Positions 49,053 to 62,012 of a stretch of DNA of 64,000 bases are shown here, in pieces. A program made the position numbers and the translations under genes. A model generated the notes under the pieces. The model ran no database searches. It saw only the letters and a program-made list of their open reading frames with translations, and was not told where the DNA came from. Every line of letters starts with the position of its first letter. The first letter of the stretch is position 1. Source of the DNA: Hofstenia miamia (Eukaryota; Xenacoelomorpha; Acoela); assembly GCA_004352715.1 (NCBI GenBank), contig SCFE01000018.1, positions 1,572,929 through 1,636,928 of the forward strand. The letters run 5' to 3'.

Positions 49053-49125
49053 ATAGGATTTATATATTAGGGGTGTTCAGATTTAGGTCATATTCTAAAA
49101 GTTAATCTCTACACATTTATCCACT
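49053..49125. repeat. Inverted repeat B, right copy
   Basis: Complement of 47446-47513; includes ttaggtcatattctaaaagtt. Confidence 0.65.
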
Positions 49126-49644
49126 GCGTCGAACCTTTAAAAAAATTTCTGTGAAAACACTTTTGATGATTAGCTATCGCACATGAGCATTAATAAAAAA
49201 TCAAGAAGGGGAATCTGGTATGACGTCATTAATTGTTAAATTGTAAATACTGCAAAATGTAGAGTGAGTAGGAACCTGAAATTACTTGTAACTAATGCGA
49301 CTTTGTGCAGATTTATGCTGTCACTTCAAGTTACTTTTACCAAATATAATTGTCTAAATTCATCATTCTTGCGTTAAAAAGTTCGCATATTAGTTCATTT
49401 TCACTCACTTTTGTTAGCAGGTGACTTATACTTTTATTGCATTTTGTTTTTAGCATGTTTAGCTTAGACTAATAATGGCTGAGCGGATCTAGTGCAACTC
49501 AGATAAGTGGAAGGAAGTTGCCCACGTTAGATCAAGTTCATTTAAAAGAAGCGTCATCCAATACTTCGCAATTGAGTTTTAAAATAAAGTCTCAAAAATG
49601 GAGCCATTTCAAATCCCTATTAATCAATGGAATTGAAACTTTGT
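49126..49644. other. Spacer leading into unit sequence
   Basis: No gene seen. From about 49560 (aaaatggagccatttcaaatc...gaattgaaactttgt) it matches the unit at 11305-11347, just left of the (TA)n tract. Confidence 0.55.
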
Positions 49645-50995
49645 CATAAGAAATTCTCTATCAAACAATCAATTTGGTTTTACCAATAAAAGATCAACTG
49701 TTGCACAATTATTATCATACTTAGATATTGTCTATAAAGAATTTGATGAAAATAAAATCATATCTACATTATATATGGATTTTAGCAAAGCATTTGATAA
49801 AGTCCCACATGGAAAATTAATTGAAAAACTCCAATTATTCAAAATTGGTGGAAATTTTTTAAAATTATTAGCATCATACTTGAAAAATCGTCGACAAGTG
49901 GTAAAATTTCGTAATACCGTATCAAAGAGCTGTATTATTACAAGTGGTGTTCCACAGGGATCAATTTTAGCTCCAATACTATTTTTAGCTTTTATAAATG
50001 ACTTACCAAATTGTTGTCAATCACTTTGCTACATTTTTGCTGATGATGTGAAGATTTCAAACAATAACTTTCAAGAATTAGTGGTTGATACTGAAAGAAT
50101 TATAAAATGGGCTGCAACTAATAAAATGAAATTTAACTTCCACAAGTTTCATTTAATGAGTATCAATTCTTCATACATAGCGCATAAAATAGAAACTGAA
50201 AATCTTCAGATTGATACTTCCAAACATGTGAATGATTTAGGAGTTAATATATCGTATAATTTATCGTGGTCATATCATATTTTTCAGAGAATTAAAAAAT
50301 CCAATATAACATTATTACAACTACGAAGAAATTTACCTTCAAGTCTACCATCGTCTACTAAATTTAAATTATTTAAATCGATTATCATGCCAAGTTTATT
50401 TTATGCCTCTCCTATTTGGTATGCAAACTCCACAGATATAGACAAACTTGAAAAATTTCAAAAAAAATGTTTAAGATGGATTAGTAATATGGCATACAAA
50501 AATGCTTTAATTTACTATAAACTCCTACCAGTTTCATTATTTCTTCAATTAAAGGATGTCCATCAATTAATAGATATAATCCATGGAAGATATGATTTAA
50601 TTAATATTTTAGACTATGTTTCATTTGAATTCAAAAACAATCGAAAAACTAAAAGTCTACTATTTGTTATAAAGAAAACGAAGAAAAATACTAGTGATCA
50701 TTGGTACTTTAATAGAATTTGCTGCATTGGGAATTATTTAATTCGGGAATACAATTTTGATTTCTTTGGAAATCCAAAAATTAACAAAAAGAAAATGTAC
50801 GATATTCTTTATGAATTTTTAGAAAATTCATATGAAAGTAATGGATGTAAACGATTCTTTTTATGTTTATGCAGTAACTGCAAAAAATCATTTAATTTTT
50901 GTAAATATTAATAATGCTTTTTATATTAATGTTATTCTATATTATTGTATACTTATCTACAGTTTAATAAAGCCTAGTAGTAGTAGTAGTAGTAA
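49645..50995 (+). mobile_element. 5'-truncated non-LTR retrotransposon with (TAG)n tail
   Basis: The open frame extends from the left junction at about 49645, with no ATG of its own, to the stop at 50911; QFGFTNKRSTVAQLL lies upstream of the first ATG (49775), so the true ORF started further 5'. It is followed by a short 3' region ending aataaagcc and (tag)6 at about 50973-50990. Unit homology stops at 49644 and resumes at about 51147, marking the insertion. Confidence 0.85.
49652..50911 (+). CDS. Reverse transcriptase of non-LTR retrotransposon, N-terminally truncated
   Basis: An RT domain: a fingers motif QFGFTNKRST, motif A MDFSKAFDKV with catalytic D, motif B SGVPQGSILAPILFLAFIND, motif C FADDVKI with the two catalytic aspartates, motif D around WAATNKMKFNFHK, then the thumb-like region with MPSLFYASPIWYANS. 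The frame is open for about 420 codons without stops. The endonuclease and 5' part are missing, as expected for target-primed 5' truncation. The clade cannot be fixed by eye; jockey, CR1 and I groups share these motifs. The element is younger than the nearby dead mariner, as its frame is still open. Confidence 0.88.
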   Translation, partial: NSLSNNQFGFTNKRSTVAQLLSYLDIVYKEFDENKIISTLYMDFSKAFDKVPHGKLIEKLQLFKIGGNFLKLLASYLKNRRQVVKFRNTVSKSCIITSGVPQGSILAPILFLAFINDLPNCCQSLCYIFADDVKISNNNFQELVVDTERIIKWAATNKMKFNFHKFHLMSINSSYIAHKIETENLQIDTSKHVNDLGVNISYNLSWSYHIFQRIKKSNITLLQLRRNLPSSLPSSTKFKLFKSIIMPSLFYASPIWYANSTDIDKLEKFQKKCLRWISNMAYKNALIYYKLLPVSLFLQLKDVHQLIDIIHGRYDLINILDYVSFEFKNNRKTKSLLFVIKKTKKNTSDHWYFNRICCIGNYLIREYNFDFFGNPKINKKKMYDILYEFLENSYESNGCKRFFLCLCSNCKKSFNFCKY

Positions 50996-51146
50996 CAGTG
51001 GTGAGGCTGAGGCGGCTTGGTGGGTTATAGCCCCCCCCACTAAGCGGAATATTGGTTTTCATTAATGATATGATTTTAATAAGTATATATGTACCAATAA
51101 TTACAATTATTCATAAATTTATGATATACATTGTTATCCTTTATTG

Positions 51147-54100
51147 TAGTTTACATGTGGCAGGTTTCTAAAAGAGATTTAGCCCCCATCTTTAAATAAT
51201 ACACGTCAGCCTCGCCTCTGAGGGCTAAATGATGGTAACATCTATTATAAATAAATGATAAAATTTACAAAATGAATCACCCTCTCTGTTCTTAGATGCC
51301 CATTCGATCAATTCTATTCCGCTATCATAGGCAACATTATTCGAAATAATTCTAGTAAAGGAACATAAAGAGATTTTTCTGTTCCCGTCTCAATCTAATA
51401 TGGAATGCTTGGCTTATGCTTGAATGCCTCGCATGGAGAAGAAATGGCAAGCGTTTACTATTTAACATGGCAAGCGCTTAGTAACAATATGCCAAGCTGA
51501 TTACTATGATATGACAGTATTATTTAACAGTATGGTAGTATATATTTGAGCATAGTGAAAATCCTTTTTAATTTAAGTTATAATTATAAACATTAGGTTA
51601 TCATATGAAATTGACCTTGCTAATCACCAAATACTTTCAAAAATTTCTGAAAATAACATCAAATTTTAACAAACCATGTAAATAAACATATTTGTTTTAC
51701 AATGGTATAAAATTCACACAAAAATATTCAAACATTATTTACAAAAATGAAAATGATAAAATATTGTCTTAAGAAAAGGGACTGATTCTCAAAAGATAAT
51801 AAACGTTTAAAACTAAAAGAATAGCTTACCAGAACTTCTTCAATTTTAAAGAGAAACATTCAGGCAGCTGAATAATGGCAAGAAAAGCCTAGTGCCGTTG
51901 TTATTTGATTCTTCAGGAACGGAGATTCAAAAAGGTTAATTACTTATATACAACTGAATAAAACTTCTTATGATCTCGTTTAATGTAAGCCCAAAAACAT
52001 CAGATATTAGTATTATGCATTTTACAATCTCAAACTAGCATAAAGCAAATATCATTAACAGCAGTAAGTTTGACAGGTGGGGTAGCCTTGACTTGTAAAG
52101 AAAGCTAAAGCTTAGGGGTTGGGCATTTGATATAAGTGCGTGGAATCAATTCGAAAATACATTGCCTTAAAAGGTGGGAACGGACTTGCAGTAAAACATT
52201 GGCATTGATCCTATGACATAGAAGGAATTTGGTCTTAAATGTGGTGCATTCATAGCCAAAATATGTACGTATTTGTCTTAGATCTGAAGGTTATTGAAAT
52301 AATTGAGATAAAGACGTGCACAGTTGACATTTTCAAAAAATTACCACAGTGTAACATCATTTTGCTATCATCTACCGTCGCAGAAGCACGAAACTTATCG
52401 CAGTATAGTGTTATGGCTTGAAAGTTTCCACGGTTACCACAAAAGCGTTACTTATGAACTTAGCAATTTAAAAGTTAATAAAAATTCACTGCTAAGCATT
52501 CATTTAAATTACAAATTCGATTTATATTTAATATTTATAATTTTCTTCAAATATTTAATATAGGTTTTTTCAATATTAATTTTTCCTCAAAATCAGGATA
52601 TAATTTCTTTGATGCCTGTGCGATCCAATGCTTTGTCACCGCGATTTACCGCAATGACCATTTTACCAATCAAAACCGCAAAGCAGCGCAGTGTACGTCA
52701 CCACGCACTTTTATAAATTGAACTATTAGAACCAATAACTCTGATCTTTATATTTGTTTACACATGAATGACTCAGCTATCGAGAAATATCTTTCAAAAT
52801 TATTGAATAATTATGATGAAAGCAAATGTGCTGTTTATTGTGATGTTTCTTATGTGATTTATACGGGAAAGGAATGCTTGCTGTGTCTGTACTGCTCCAA
52901 GTGGGTCTATGGGATTTGTAATGCTGCGAATTATAATCCCACCTATGGGTCAGGATTTTAATGATTTCGTGAGGATTCTCTTGATACCAAAAATATATTT
53001 TATGCTTAACCGCAGCATGTAGCTTGAAATGATATTCATGAGGAAACAATAGTTTTCTAAGAAAACAGGGTTATTGCCACAAAACTCCGGCGTGTAAAAT
53101 TTCGTGTAAAAATTGACCATATCTTGACTTTAATGGATGAAACTTTTCTCGTTGCATTATTTTCAATAACCAAGTTGCATTATCTATTAAATAATCTATT
53201 GAGAAAAAGCATTTTGCAATTTCTCCTACATTTTAGACATGAATACTAAGCTTGTTTTAAAAATGTTTCTCACTTAATATAATATTTTAAAAAGCAAGTT
53301 GAGAATGTGTGAATTAAAAGAAGAAATTTTTTTGTGTTTAATTGCTAAAGGTCCAGAATCATAGCCAAGGGGGATTTGGGGAGGACGTATGCGTGTCGAC
53401 TACTTTATGTGATAATGCTGGCTACGGACCTGTAAAAGTCCGATTCTAAGTTTGTAGATAAAAAGCCTCATACATAGAATGGAACCAGTCCACTTACAAA
53501 GCTTGAATAACTGAAATATAACAATTATGAATATAGATGTTTTTTTCAGTCTGCGGTAAACCTGTTTTAAAAACACTAGTTAAAATTATGGGATTCCAAT
53601 AGGTTTAATATAATTATCTAACTGTTAGATCATTACATTGTTATTTAGTTGCTGCAATTTGTGCAAAAGCATTATAAAATGATACAAATACGTTCATTAA
53701 ACCTACATATTTTTTTAGCAATATTTATTAATTCCTATTAGTTAATATGCTTAAAAACGGAATTCATGTATTAATCAAACATCCTTTCGGGTTTACCTAA
53801 AATGAAATGTTTGCAAACGTATCCAAACGGAAAATGTGAGTTTGCAATAGAATCAGATACGGAAATTTATCTTTAGAGTAAGATGAAATGGCAGCTGACT
53901 GACTACGTAATATCAATACATCGCATTATATTAGTATAGTGCTTTATAAAATCGAGTTAATCAAATTAAGAAACATCAATATCATAGTTCGTAATTGCAA
54001 TGAGAAAAAATTTATTTTCTTGAATATAAAAATATTATTGAGGCTTAGTCTCATATATTTTTTCAAGGAGAAATAGAAATATAAGGCTACCATATTTTAT

Positions 54101-54640
54101 AAATCCAGTTACATACGATGATTTTTATTATGTCTATAAAATATAAATTTAATAATCAAAATAAAGTATTTTCATCAACATACTCTTAATAGATGAGCAC
54201 AGGGGTGTAATTGAGGGCGTGCTCAGGGGTGGGGCTCAACCCACCTTGTTACATAAGATTGGGGATTAGCCCCTTTTTAAATTTACATTAATAATCGAGT
54301 TTTGGATATTATTTGTTGAGAATTTAAATAATGGTCAAAATATAAAAGTCAAGATAAGAGCTCTCTCGTTAATTATTTTAGAGTACGTACAGCTCTGGTT
54401 GAGCAATTATGTCGTTAAGGGCGTATTCTTTCTTCATGTAAGCGTCACTGTAAGAATATTTTTTAAACAATTCAACAACCTAAGTTATATCAAGACTCAA
54501 AATTGGCAATGATCAATGTGTAAATGACAATCTTCATTTAATGGTTAAAAGAGGCCGCAATTTTTAATGGAATACTATTAATGTTACAATTACTACGGAA
54601 TGTTGGTCATTTTTTTGTTTGCTGAGAGTTCAAAATTACT
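51147..54640 (+). repeat. Upstream part of the copy 8 unit, diverged type
   Basis: 51147-51830 matches 11470-12070. 51960-53410 matches 6480-7740 in inverted genomic context. 53480-53570 matches inverted 47268-47350, and 54150-54640 matches 22640-23160. No hAT element at the equivalent of 12351 (near 52205). ORFs at 52239, 52324, 52764 and 52777 differ from their counterparts and carry no domain; not called. Confidence 0.75.
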
Positions 54641-54644
54641 TCGA

Positions 54645-54712
54645 CCAATCAAAAAACGTAAATGCAATTTATACTCCCAGCGGCGACTAGTTGAAACTAA
54701 AAAGTATTTAAG
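54645..54712 (+). promoter_or_regulatory. Promoter block of lectin copy 8
   Basis: CCAAT 54645-54649, GC box variant cccagcggcgactag ending 54690, TATTTAAG 54705-54712. The 5'-UTR donor is ctcgag|gtaag at 54757 and the intron runs to 54976. Confidence 0.6.
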
Positions 54713-54976
54713 GGAATAAACCTAATTAGTTTTCATCAAAAATCATAGAGCTCGAGGTAAGACTAAATACATGAGCAATCTCTATTGAACTATTTCCGTT
54801 TTCTATTCTGCATACTGATTGATAATTTATACTTTTTGCAGATTTATTAGTGTTTTGATGATAACATTTTGAGGAACCAAAACTATGCATGTACCATTCT
54901 CAATCCATTTGATTGTATCACATAATGAATCAGGTTGATTAATATTAAATTGGAACATTATACAGAACATGTTTAG

Positions 54977-56080
54977 ATGCTGACAAAGTTTGTTGTAATT
55001 GCTGTATGCTTACTTGAATGTCACGGATTGTGGGACAGTAAGACATCATGCATGCACCCAACACAATTTTTGAATGAAGAACTTGGCGGAGATAACATCT
55101 ATTTAGCATTTTACAACAATCCCAAAGCTAAACCGATACAGTAAGTAGAGCAGATTACATGGTAGTTCTGCTTACGACATCAATGTGGATTGTTGTATAA
55201 AGAAAAGCTATTTTTATAATTGAATATCTTATGTTTAGATACAAATCACCAAGCGGTAAATATGCTATGGTTGCTCATAATGGAGCACTACGCTTAGAGA
55301 AGGTAAGCACAGGACAAGCCGTCTGGAGCACAAATGACAAAACCTGCAATCCATATTCAGCATATAAATTTCAAGGAGATGGCAACTTCGTATTGTATCA
55401 AGTGTAAGTTTTCCTAAGCACAAATAAAAACATAAAATACACGACTGAAGTATCTCTTGCATGCCATCATTTATATTAATATGGTTACAATGATGTTCAA
55501 AATAAACTATAGTTTAAACCCGCTTAGTTAACGTCGTCTGTATTAATATGGCTCAATTTCTTTTAAGGCAAACATAGTTAAGATGCAATATTTTTGTAAA
55601 TATATAGATTAAGTCTAAATAAATACCTTAACTTATTCATCTACTGTAGAATTTGATATTTGTAAAATTGGAGACATTGTGTTTGAGCTTAAATATATCT
55701 ATCTAATGCATTTCGTACTAGCCTAATTGAAAAAGTCAAAACTCTGGCCTAATCGAAATATATTGCAAGGCCAGTTCTGTTAAAACTACCCTATAGGGGT
55801 CAAAGCTCATTGTTCAATTCTGTTATTAAAAATTTAATGGGTAATATTGAATAATTTGATGTTAAGATATATACAAATTTTTCCCATTGCTTATTTACTT
55901 CAAATTCTAATATGTATTGTAATTAGGGGACATGGAGCTATATGGCACACTGATACAGCTGGAACAAACAATATCCTATGTGTAACAGATCCCTCAGATG
56001 GAAGGCCTGCAATGATACATCTCATAGATAAGGACAGTGGTTGGACTCGCTGGAATAATCTTTATGGGAAAATTTACTAA
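54977..56080 (+). CDS. Secreted B-type lectin, copy 8, class I
   Basis: join(54977-55140, 55239-55403, 55927-56080); GT-AG introns, 160 residues, open. The signal peptide reads MLTKFVVIAVCLLECHG, resembling copy 6. I74 is L and L99 is F beside the motif; Q100, D102, N104, V106 and Y108 remain. T79, D134, H141, W149 and T150 place it in class I with copies 2 and 7; exon 3 is identical to copy 2 at the protein level. It is the last copy of the array. Downstream sequence to 56337 is the shared 3' flank, followed by the segment also seen inverted at 31019-31283. Confidence 0.9.
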
Positions 56081-56315
56081 ATCGTTTTTCTGGATAAACA
56101 ATGGTTTTTAGTACTATAATGAATTATGTATTATTATATGTTTCTTTTTGAATATGTAAATAAATATACATGCATTCTATAACTATTAATTTTCGTTTAA
56201 ATTAATTCATTATTTTTTCAAAATTCAATTTGTGTACAAATCCACATTTAAATCGTGAGATATGGTTTGATGTTAGAAATTTACTATTGCTTCAGATTGT
56301 AAGAAAACATGCTTA

Positions 56316-56580
56316 ATCAACGTTGATTTTACTGCTGACATTAAGTTCATCATATGATTATTGGTTGAAATTCATTATTATGAAGAAATTCTCTCTAAAT
56401 GACTGTTTTTAAAAATTATTGCGATGCTAAGAATGTGTTACATAAATGTTAATGTTCTAGAAACTTTTTATTAACTAACTTAATTTTATCCAACCTTCGA
56501 AGAAATATCCAGCCGATTGCATTGGAGTAAATGATTTTGAGTATATCAGCAAAAGTTTTAAAACCTGTAAAATTATGATA
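56316..56580 (+). repeat. 3' flank segment shared, inverted, with 31019-31283
   Basis: Begins in the unit's 3' end and runs past it, so it may show the ancestral sequence beyond the unit boundary. No gene. Confidence 0.75.
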
Positions 56581-56864
56581 ATAGTATCAAATTACACATT
56601 TTAAAACTAGCATTACTCAGTGTTACTAAATTGAACATATTGATAAATTGGAAAAATTTTTGTATTTTAAATTATAATTATATTATTCACAAAACTGCTA
56701 TGAAACATAATTTGAATTTTAAAAACCATATTCTTCATAAGATACTTAACTTACTAAAAATTATCGACTAATGTAAATTGTTTACTAAAAATCACAGTAT
56801 TCGAGGAAATTGTAAACGGAACGAAAAAATTTGACGGATCCGACCCATATAAAATTAATATTCG

Positions 56865-58219
56865 GAGCCAACTGGATGAAACACTGAACTATCATATGTA
56901 AACGATGAGGTTTTATTAATTGCTCCATTGATTTTTGTTTCTCAACAGTTTAAAACTACACTCATTAGCAAAAAATTTTTGTTGTGGCCATATTTTTGCA
57001 CAGAAGTTCAAAATAACAAACACACATGAAATCCTTGCTGATGCTCAACAATGATTATAAGAGGTTCAAGCTAAAATGTGTGTTTTTATAGAAAATCTAA
57101 ATGAGACAAATATCAAAGGTATCAAAATGTTATGCATGTGGTCTTAAAGTTTTTTAATGGCGAGGATGGTCTAATAACAAACACATTTCTTTCTATTGCA
57201 GCAGGTTTCATGTTAAAAACTGTATTCATTGCAGTTTCAATTATTTATTGCAAAGCCGTGTTTATTGATCTTTGCAACTCGTGTAAAAATTGCATTATTT
57301 TAGTTAGTCACAACTCATAATTGTATGTAAATCTTCAATATTATTTAAATTACTAACGCTTATGTTTTCTGCTAAAACAATTATGACTAATAATTTTTAT
57401 TTAAAGTTAGCCAACCCGATTCAAAGATAACTTTAATATAAAAACCTCCAACTTTGGCAGAATAGTGAAAGCTTAAAAAAGAAGGAGAAGACAATTCTCT
57501 ATTTTTTGGTGTTTAAGTATTTTAAATATCTTCATTAGTTCGTAAGTTATAAGCCTTTTAATATTATTTCTGAAAACTATCCTAGTAGGATTAGGGCTAA
57601 AGTAATTTATATAAATTTCCAACAGGCTTGGACTATTTTAAGCAAGTGCTCTAACCTGCGAGGAGAAAAACCTGTTTAAAGCATCTTGAAGAAAACATCA
57701 ATGTTTATATATTTTATTTTTCAAGTAATTGCTAATGGAAATTAAAGATATACTATTTTTGTTTATTATGGGATGGGTAAAAATCTAACAAATAGCCTTA
57801 TTGTAACAAAAATTGAAATATATCATACTCTGCATTATTGTCAATAATATGAAGCTCTTTATTTATTTTTTTATTTTTTTAATTTTTTACTATAATTTGC
57901 TAAATTATTTTGATATTTTAAAATTTGAACAAATTTTTCAATATAAATATATTTGTTATCATTATTAGAAAAAACTTTGAAATTCAGTTTATACATGTAT
58001 ATAGTTATTAGGCAAGTCATTATTGACTTAAAACCTTCAGAAAAATTGACACAAATGTCGAAAAAATATACTTTATAGTGAAGTTGCGAATTTAAAAAAA
58101 TTTAAAATTAAATTTTACTGTACATTGTATTTAAGCATTAAATAGAAAAAAGCAATGTTGAATTAAGGGAGGCATCGGAGGGGGAGGTGAAGATATCTTA
58201 AGTGGTGCATAGATTAAAT

Positions 58220-58264
<45 letters not shown>

Positions 58265-58707
58265 AAATTTATCAATTTAGGAGAAACGAAATACTAAATA
58301 AAGATTAATAAACATCGAAATTATCATATTTTGACTGCAAACACTACAACATACTGAGTACCTGCAACATCACTTTTGCGTAAATTTTCAAAGAGCGCCC
58401 CTGCCATTCTTTTAAACTTTTGGCAACATGTTGACTTTGATGGTAGTTGATGAAACGGCTTCAGGAAAAGTGCTAAATATGTCTGAATCGAAATTAAAAT
58501 ATTTTAAGGAAAATATGCCTTATTTTATAAATTTGACCTTATTGACCCAACACCTTAAAAATTGACATTATTGATTCTATAACTTTTCTATGGAGGTCTC
58601 ATACTCTTTATATAATATACAGAAATAATTGTCTTTCAAAATCTTAGCAATCCACAAAGGTTGACTTTACCAAGATTTGCACAAATAAATAATTACTATG
58701 TCGGTAC

Positions 58708-58740
<33 letters not shown>
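56865..58740. repeat. Right arm of the long inverted repeat
   Basis: Complement of 1-1985, with (TA)n tracts at 58222-58259 and 58712-58755 at the positions expected from the left arm. The 62-codon ORF at 57132 is an accident of this repeat. Confidence 0.85.
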
Positions 58741-58759
<19 letters not shown>

Positions 58760-60990
58760 TTAATATTTCATAATTTCTAAAATACATTTCTACCGAGGTC
58801 TGAGATGTGCGAAACATATTGTTTTGTTTTTAAGAATATTTTGGAAATATAAAAAAATAAAAGTTATATTTTTTTCGAAAAATAATGTTTATTGTTTAAT
58901 TAGGAAAAAAAATTTTAAGCAGTAACTCAGATGTTTTTTTACAGAATATATTTTGCATTTTTGCATTTTGGGGTAACATAAAATTCAAATTTATCCAACT
59001 AGTATTTACAACATTAGGTAGAAGATATTTTTTTTATATTAAAGCCTTATTTTGTTTATATTACTGCAAATATCCAGGTTGTAATTATTGTAGGATTTGC
59101 TTAAATGTAAGTAATGTGTTGTCATACAGAACTATGTAGATGAATGTTTCTAGAATTTCTACCTTCGTCTTACATCATTTAAGCTGAATAATTATGTGAA
59201 CAAAAATATATACATTAGACATAATTGTTTGGGAAGAGCGCGGAATTGTCACAAAATATAAATTTTCTGATATTGCTAAAATCTGAAAATATAATCATTT
59301 CGCTATTAAAATCTTTTGAAATTTTGAATTTATTTCTTTCCATTCCAATTTTTATGTGAGTTTAGAGTTTGTACATTTGAAAAGTTAAAATTAGAGAAAA
59401 ACGCGTTTAACGTTTGACTAGTGAAAAATAGTTATTCTGAGATTTTGTATTTATTCGCAGACTTGATTCAGACAGCCCTACTATACAATATTGACAAAAG
59501 TATACTTATATTAATGGATAGAGTATATTTTCAATGTAAAACCTTATCGGAAAATGAGCTTCACCATCATAAAGCTAGGAAATAGATTATAACTAGAAAC
59601 TGTTGAGAATCTCATGTTTCTAAAAACCATTGAAAAATTTAGTAAAAATTAATTTTTTACACATTCTATATAAGGCCATGCTCGAGTTGCTTCAAAATGT
59701 TAATGTTATATGGATTGGATCGGGTATGGTCAGATACATATTTACGACACATTTACAACTCTGCTCTATTTCGTGTAAACATGCAGAAGTATTATTGTTA
59801 CATACATGGAGACCCACATTTTTTGTCATTCAACCCAGACTGACTAGCAAAGACATTTATCCGACCCAGCTTGTCTAACACCGATTCGTGACCCGACCCG
59901 ATCAATGAAATATTGTTAGTATAATACACAAGAAATATGTTGTAGCATACAAGTATCATTTTAAACGATTTAAATGACACTCGACACGATCCGACCAGTC
60001 TAAGAGTGACCTACAATTCGATACGCGAATCAAGTCAGGTTGACACGTTTCCCACTCTGATTCGAACGCTTAATTACTACTGGCATTTGTCATTACTATG
60101 AATGAAAAACACAATTACATAACTCAATAAGAAAAAATCATTAAAAATTAAATATTTTGGAGCAAAGGACATTAGGGGATTTCGAAATGGCATTCAAGAA
60201 GAAATGATCTCCTAAGAACTTCTATGCATTACTGTATGAAAACCTATTTAAAAATATGGTTTATTTATACAGCATGGAAAATAGCCCTTCTAAAAGTATA
60301 AAACTACAATTATTTTTTGATGCTTTGCCAATGACGTTTATAACAAAAATGTGATAACTGAATCTGAAAATGTCTCAGGAATTATCTTGACCAAATGTAG
60401 TAACCCATGAAACTTTAGTGATTATCTTGGTTCACATTCTGGATTCAAACAGTCTTTTACAATTACACATAAATTGTATAGCATTCATTGAGTGACATTT
60501 TATATTTATTTATATAAGATAATAATTATTGAATAGATTGGCAACATCTTTTCCACTGTCAAATTGTGTCAGTGAGAAAATTGCGACCATACATTTAAAA
60601 CGTTTAGTAGTTTTCTAACCGGCAATTCTAAAAATGTTAATATTTCAAAAAAAGAATGAAACAAATAACCACCTACACTTAATCAATTCAGTAAATTTAG
60701 CTCTGTTGGGAAGATAAAAGAAATTATATATTATCTTATATTAGCGTACATTCACTACAATTGGTTTTAGAACTTTCAAACATAAAATAATTGAATTTTA
60801 TTTTTTGTATAACAAGGCTGGAAATTTTGGGGCTTCGAAAAATTTCATCCCTTGACGAGAATTAACTCTAGCTATATAAAAAGCTGAATAATCATATAAA
60901 ATCATATCTCACTACATTGGAATAAAGGTAGCTTACTCTATACTTCTAAGAATGTGCATATCTTGTCAATTGAACACTTCTTTCCGATGT
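58760..60990. other. Right-hand flank, no gene recognised
   Basis: AT-rich. Between 59700 and 60050 there are clustered words of the type gacccgacccga and gatcgggt, standing out from the AT background and resembling subterminal repeats of a decayed DNA transposon. The ORF at 59630-59878 overlaps this and is not supported. Confidence 0.5.
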
Positions 60991-60999
60991 CCTTGACAG

Positions 61000-62012
61000 C
61001 CACATGCACTTCGTCTTTGGTATAGATATATTAATACCTAGTGGAGTTATAAATGTAGCTAGACCATCTAAATAGCTCTGTATTTGCTCCTCCGACTGGC
61101 TGAAAAGCCAGAGATCATCAACATACTCAATATGCTTAAATTTTATGCAACTTTGTCCAAAAAAGAGTTAAAAGTAATTCCTTTGGGGGTTCCGCAGAGT
61201 CTCTCTCTGATCAGATAGTGAAAAAGGAGGTTAAATAAGCACAGGCCGTGGAACATTCTTGTTGGGCTCCACGTTCAAGCTCAAAACTTACTTGGAGATG
61301 TTCGCCACGAACGTGTGCTATCGGGGTATCATTTAAGGACTTAATGCTTGTAACTATCCGTTTTGGTACCCCATTTACGGCTAGACACTGCCAAATTACT
61401 TGGAACATAATCAAAGGCCTTTTGTAGGTCTACGAAACACGCAAAGTTTTCTTTCCGCAATCTACCCGCCTCCTGAGCTTGCTCCAGCACATGTATGGCC
61501 TACACAGTAGACTTGCTCGCCCTAAAACCAAATTGAGTTGAAGGGAGCGTGTGTTTGGCAAATATCTTTCCTCCGACATCCAGAAGTAAAATGGTGCGAT
61601 GGTTATTAGTTTTGCCTTACGCCCTTGTGCAAGAAGATAGCTTACGCATCGCACCATGATCTAGGACATCTCTCTGTACTCAATATTTGTGTAAAGTCTT
61701 CTGTTATATGTTCAATCAGCTCACTGTCTCCACATTTGCATCCTCAGCAGACTTTTGAAACACTTTAGCAAAGTGTTTAACAGACTCATTTGGCTTAGGT
61801 CTGGCTTTATTGTCAGGCAGCCCAACATGTTTCACCCTGCCGATCTTCGGCATACACCTCTTGATGCCGCCACAGTGGCAGTCGTCCCCTGCTTCATCAA
61901 GGGTGTCCAGTGAAATAGTTCGAACGAGATATTTATTACTACGAGTGAAATTCTTATCACACAGTAATTTATAAAACAATTTTACAAACATGTATATAAG
62001 TACCAAAAACAA
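61000..62012 (-). pseudogene. Decayed non-LTR retrotransposon reverse transcriptase
   Basis: On the minus strand, across several frames: QFGFRASKSTV then a stop (near 61500-61540), FVDLQKAFDYV (motif A, about 61405-61437), NGVPKRIVTSIKSL and FELERGAQQE (a degraded motif B region, 61220-61380), and YVDDLWLF (motif C, YVDD at 61114-61125). Further upstream, 61716-62012 carries NESVKHFAKVFQKSAED, typical of the linker before RT. Stops and frameshifts show it is dead. It is a different lineage from the element at 49645, which has FADD and other spacing; it looks more RTE-like, by eye. Confidence 0.72.
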
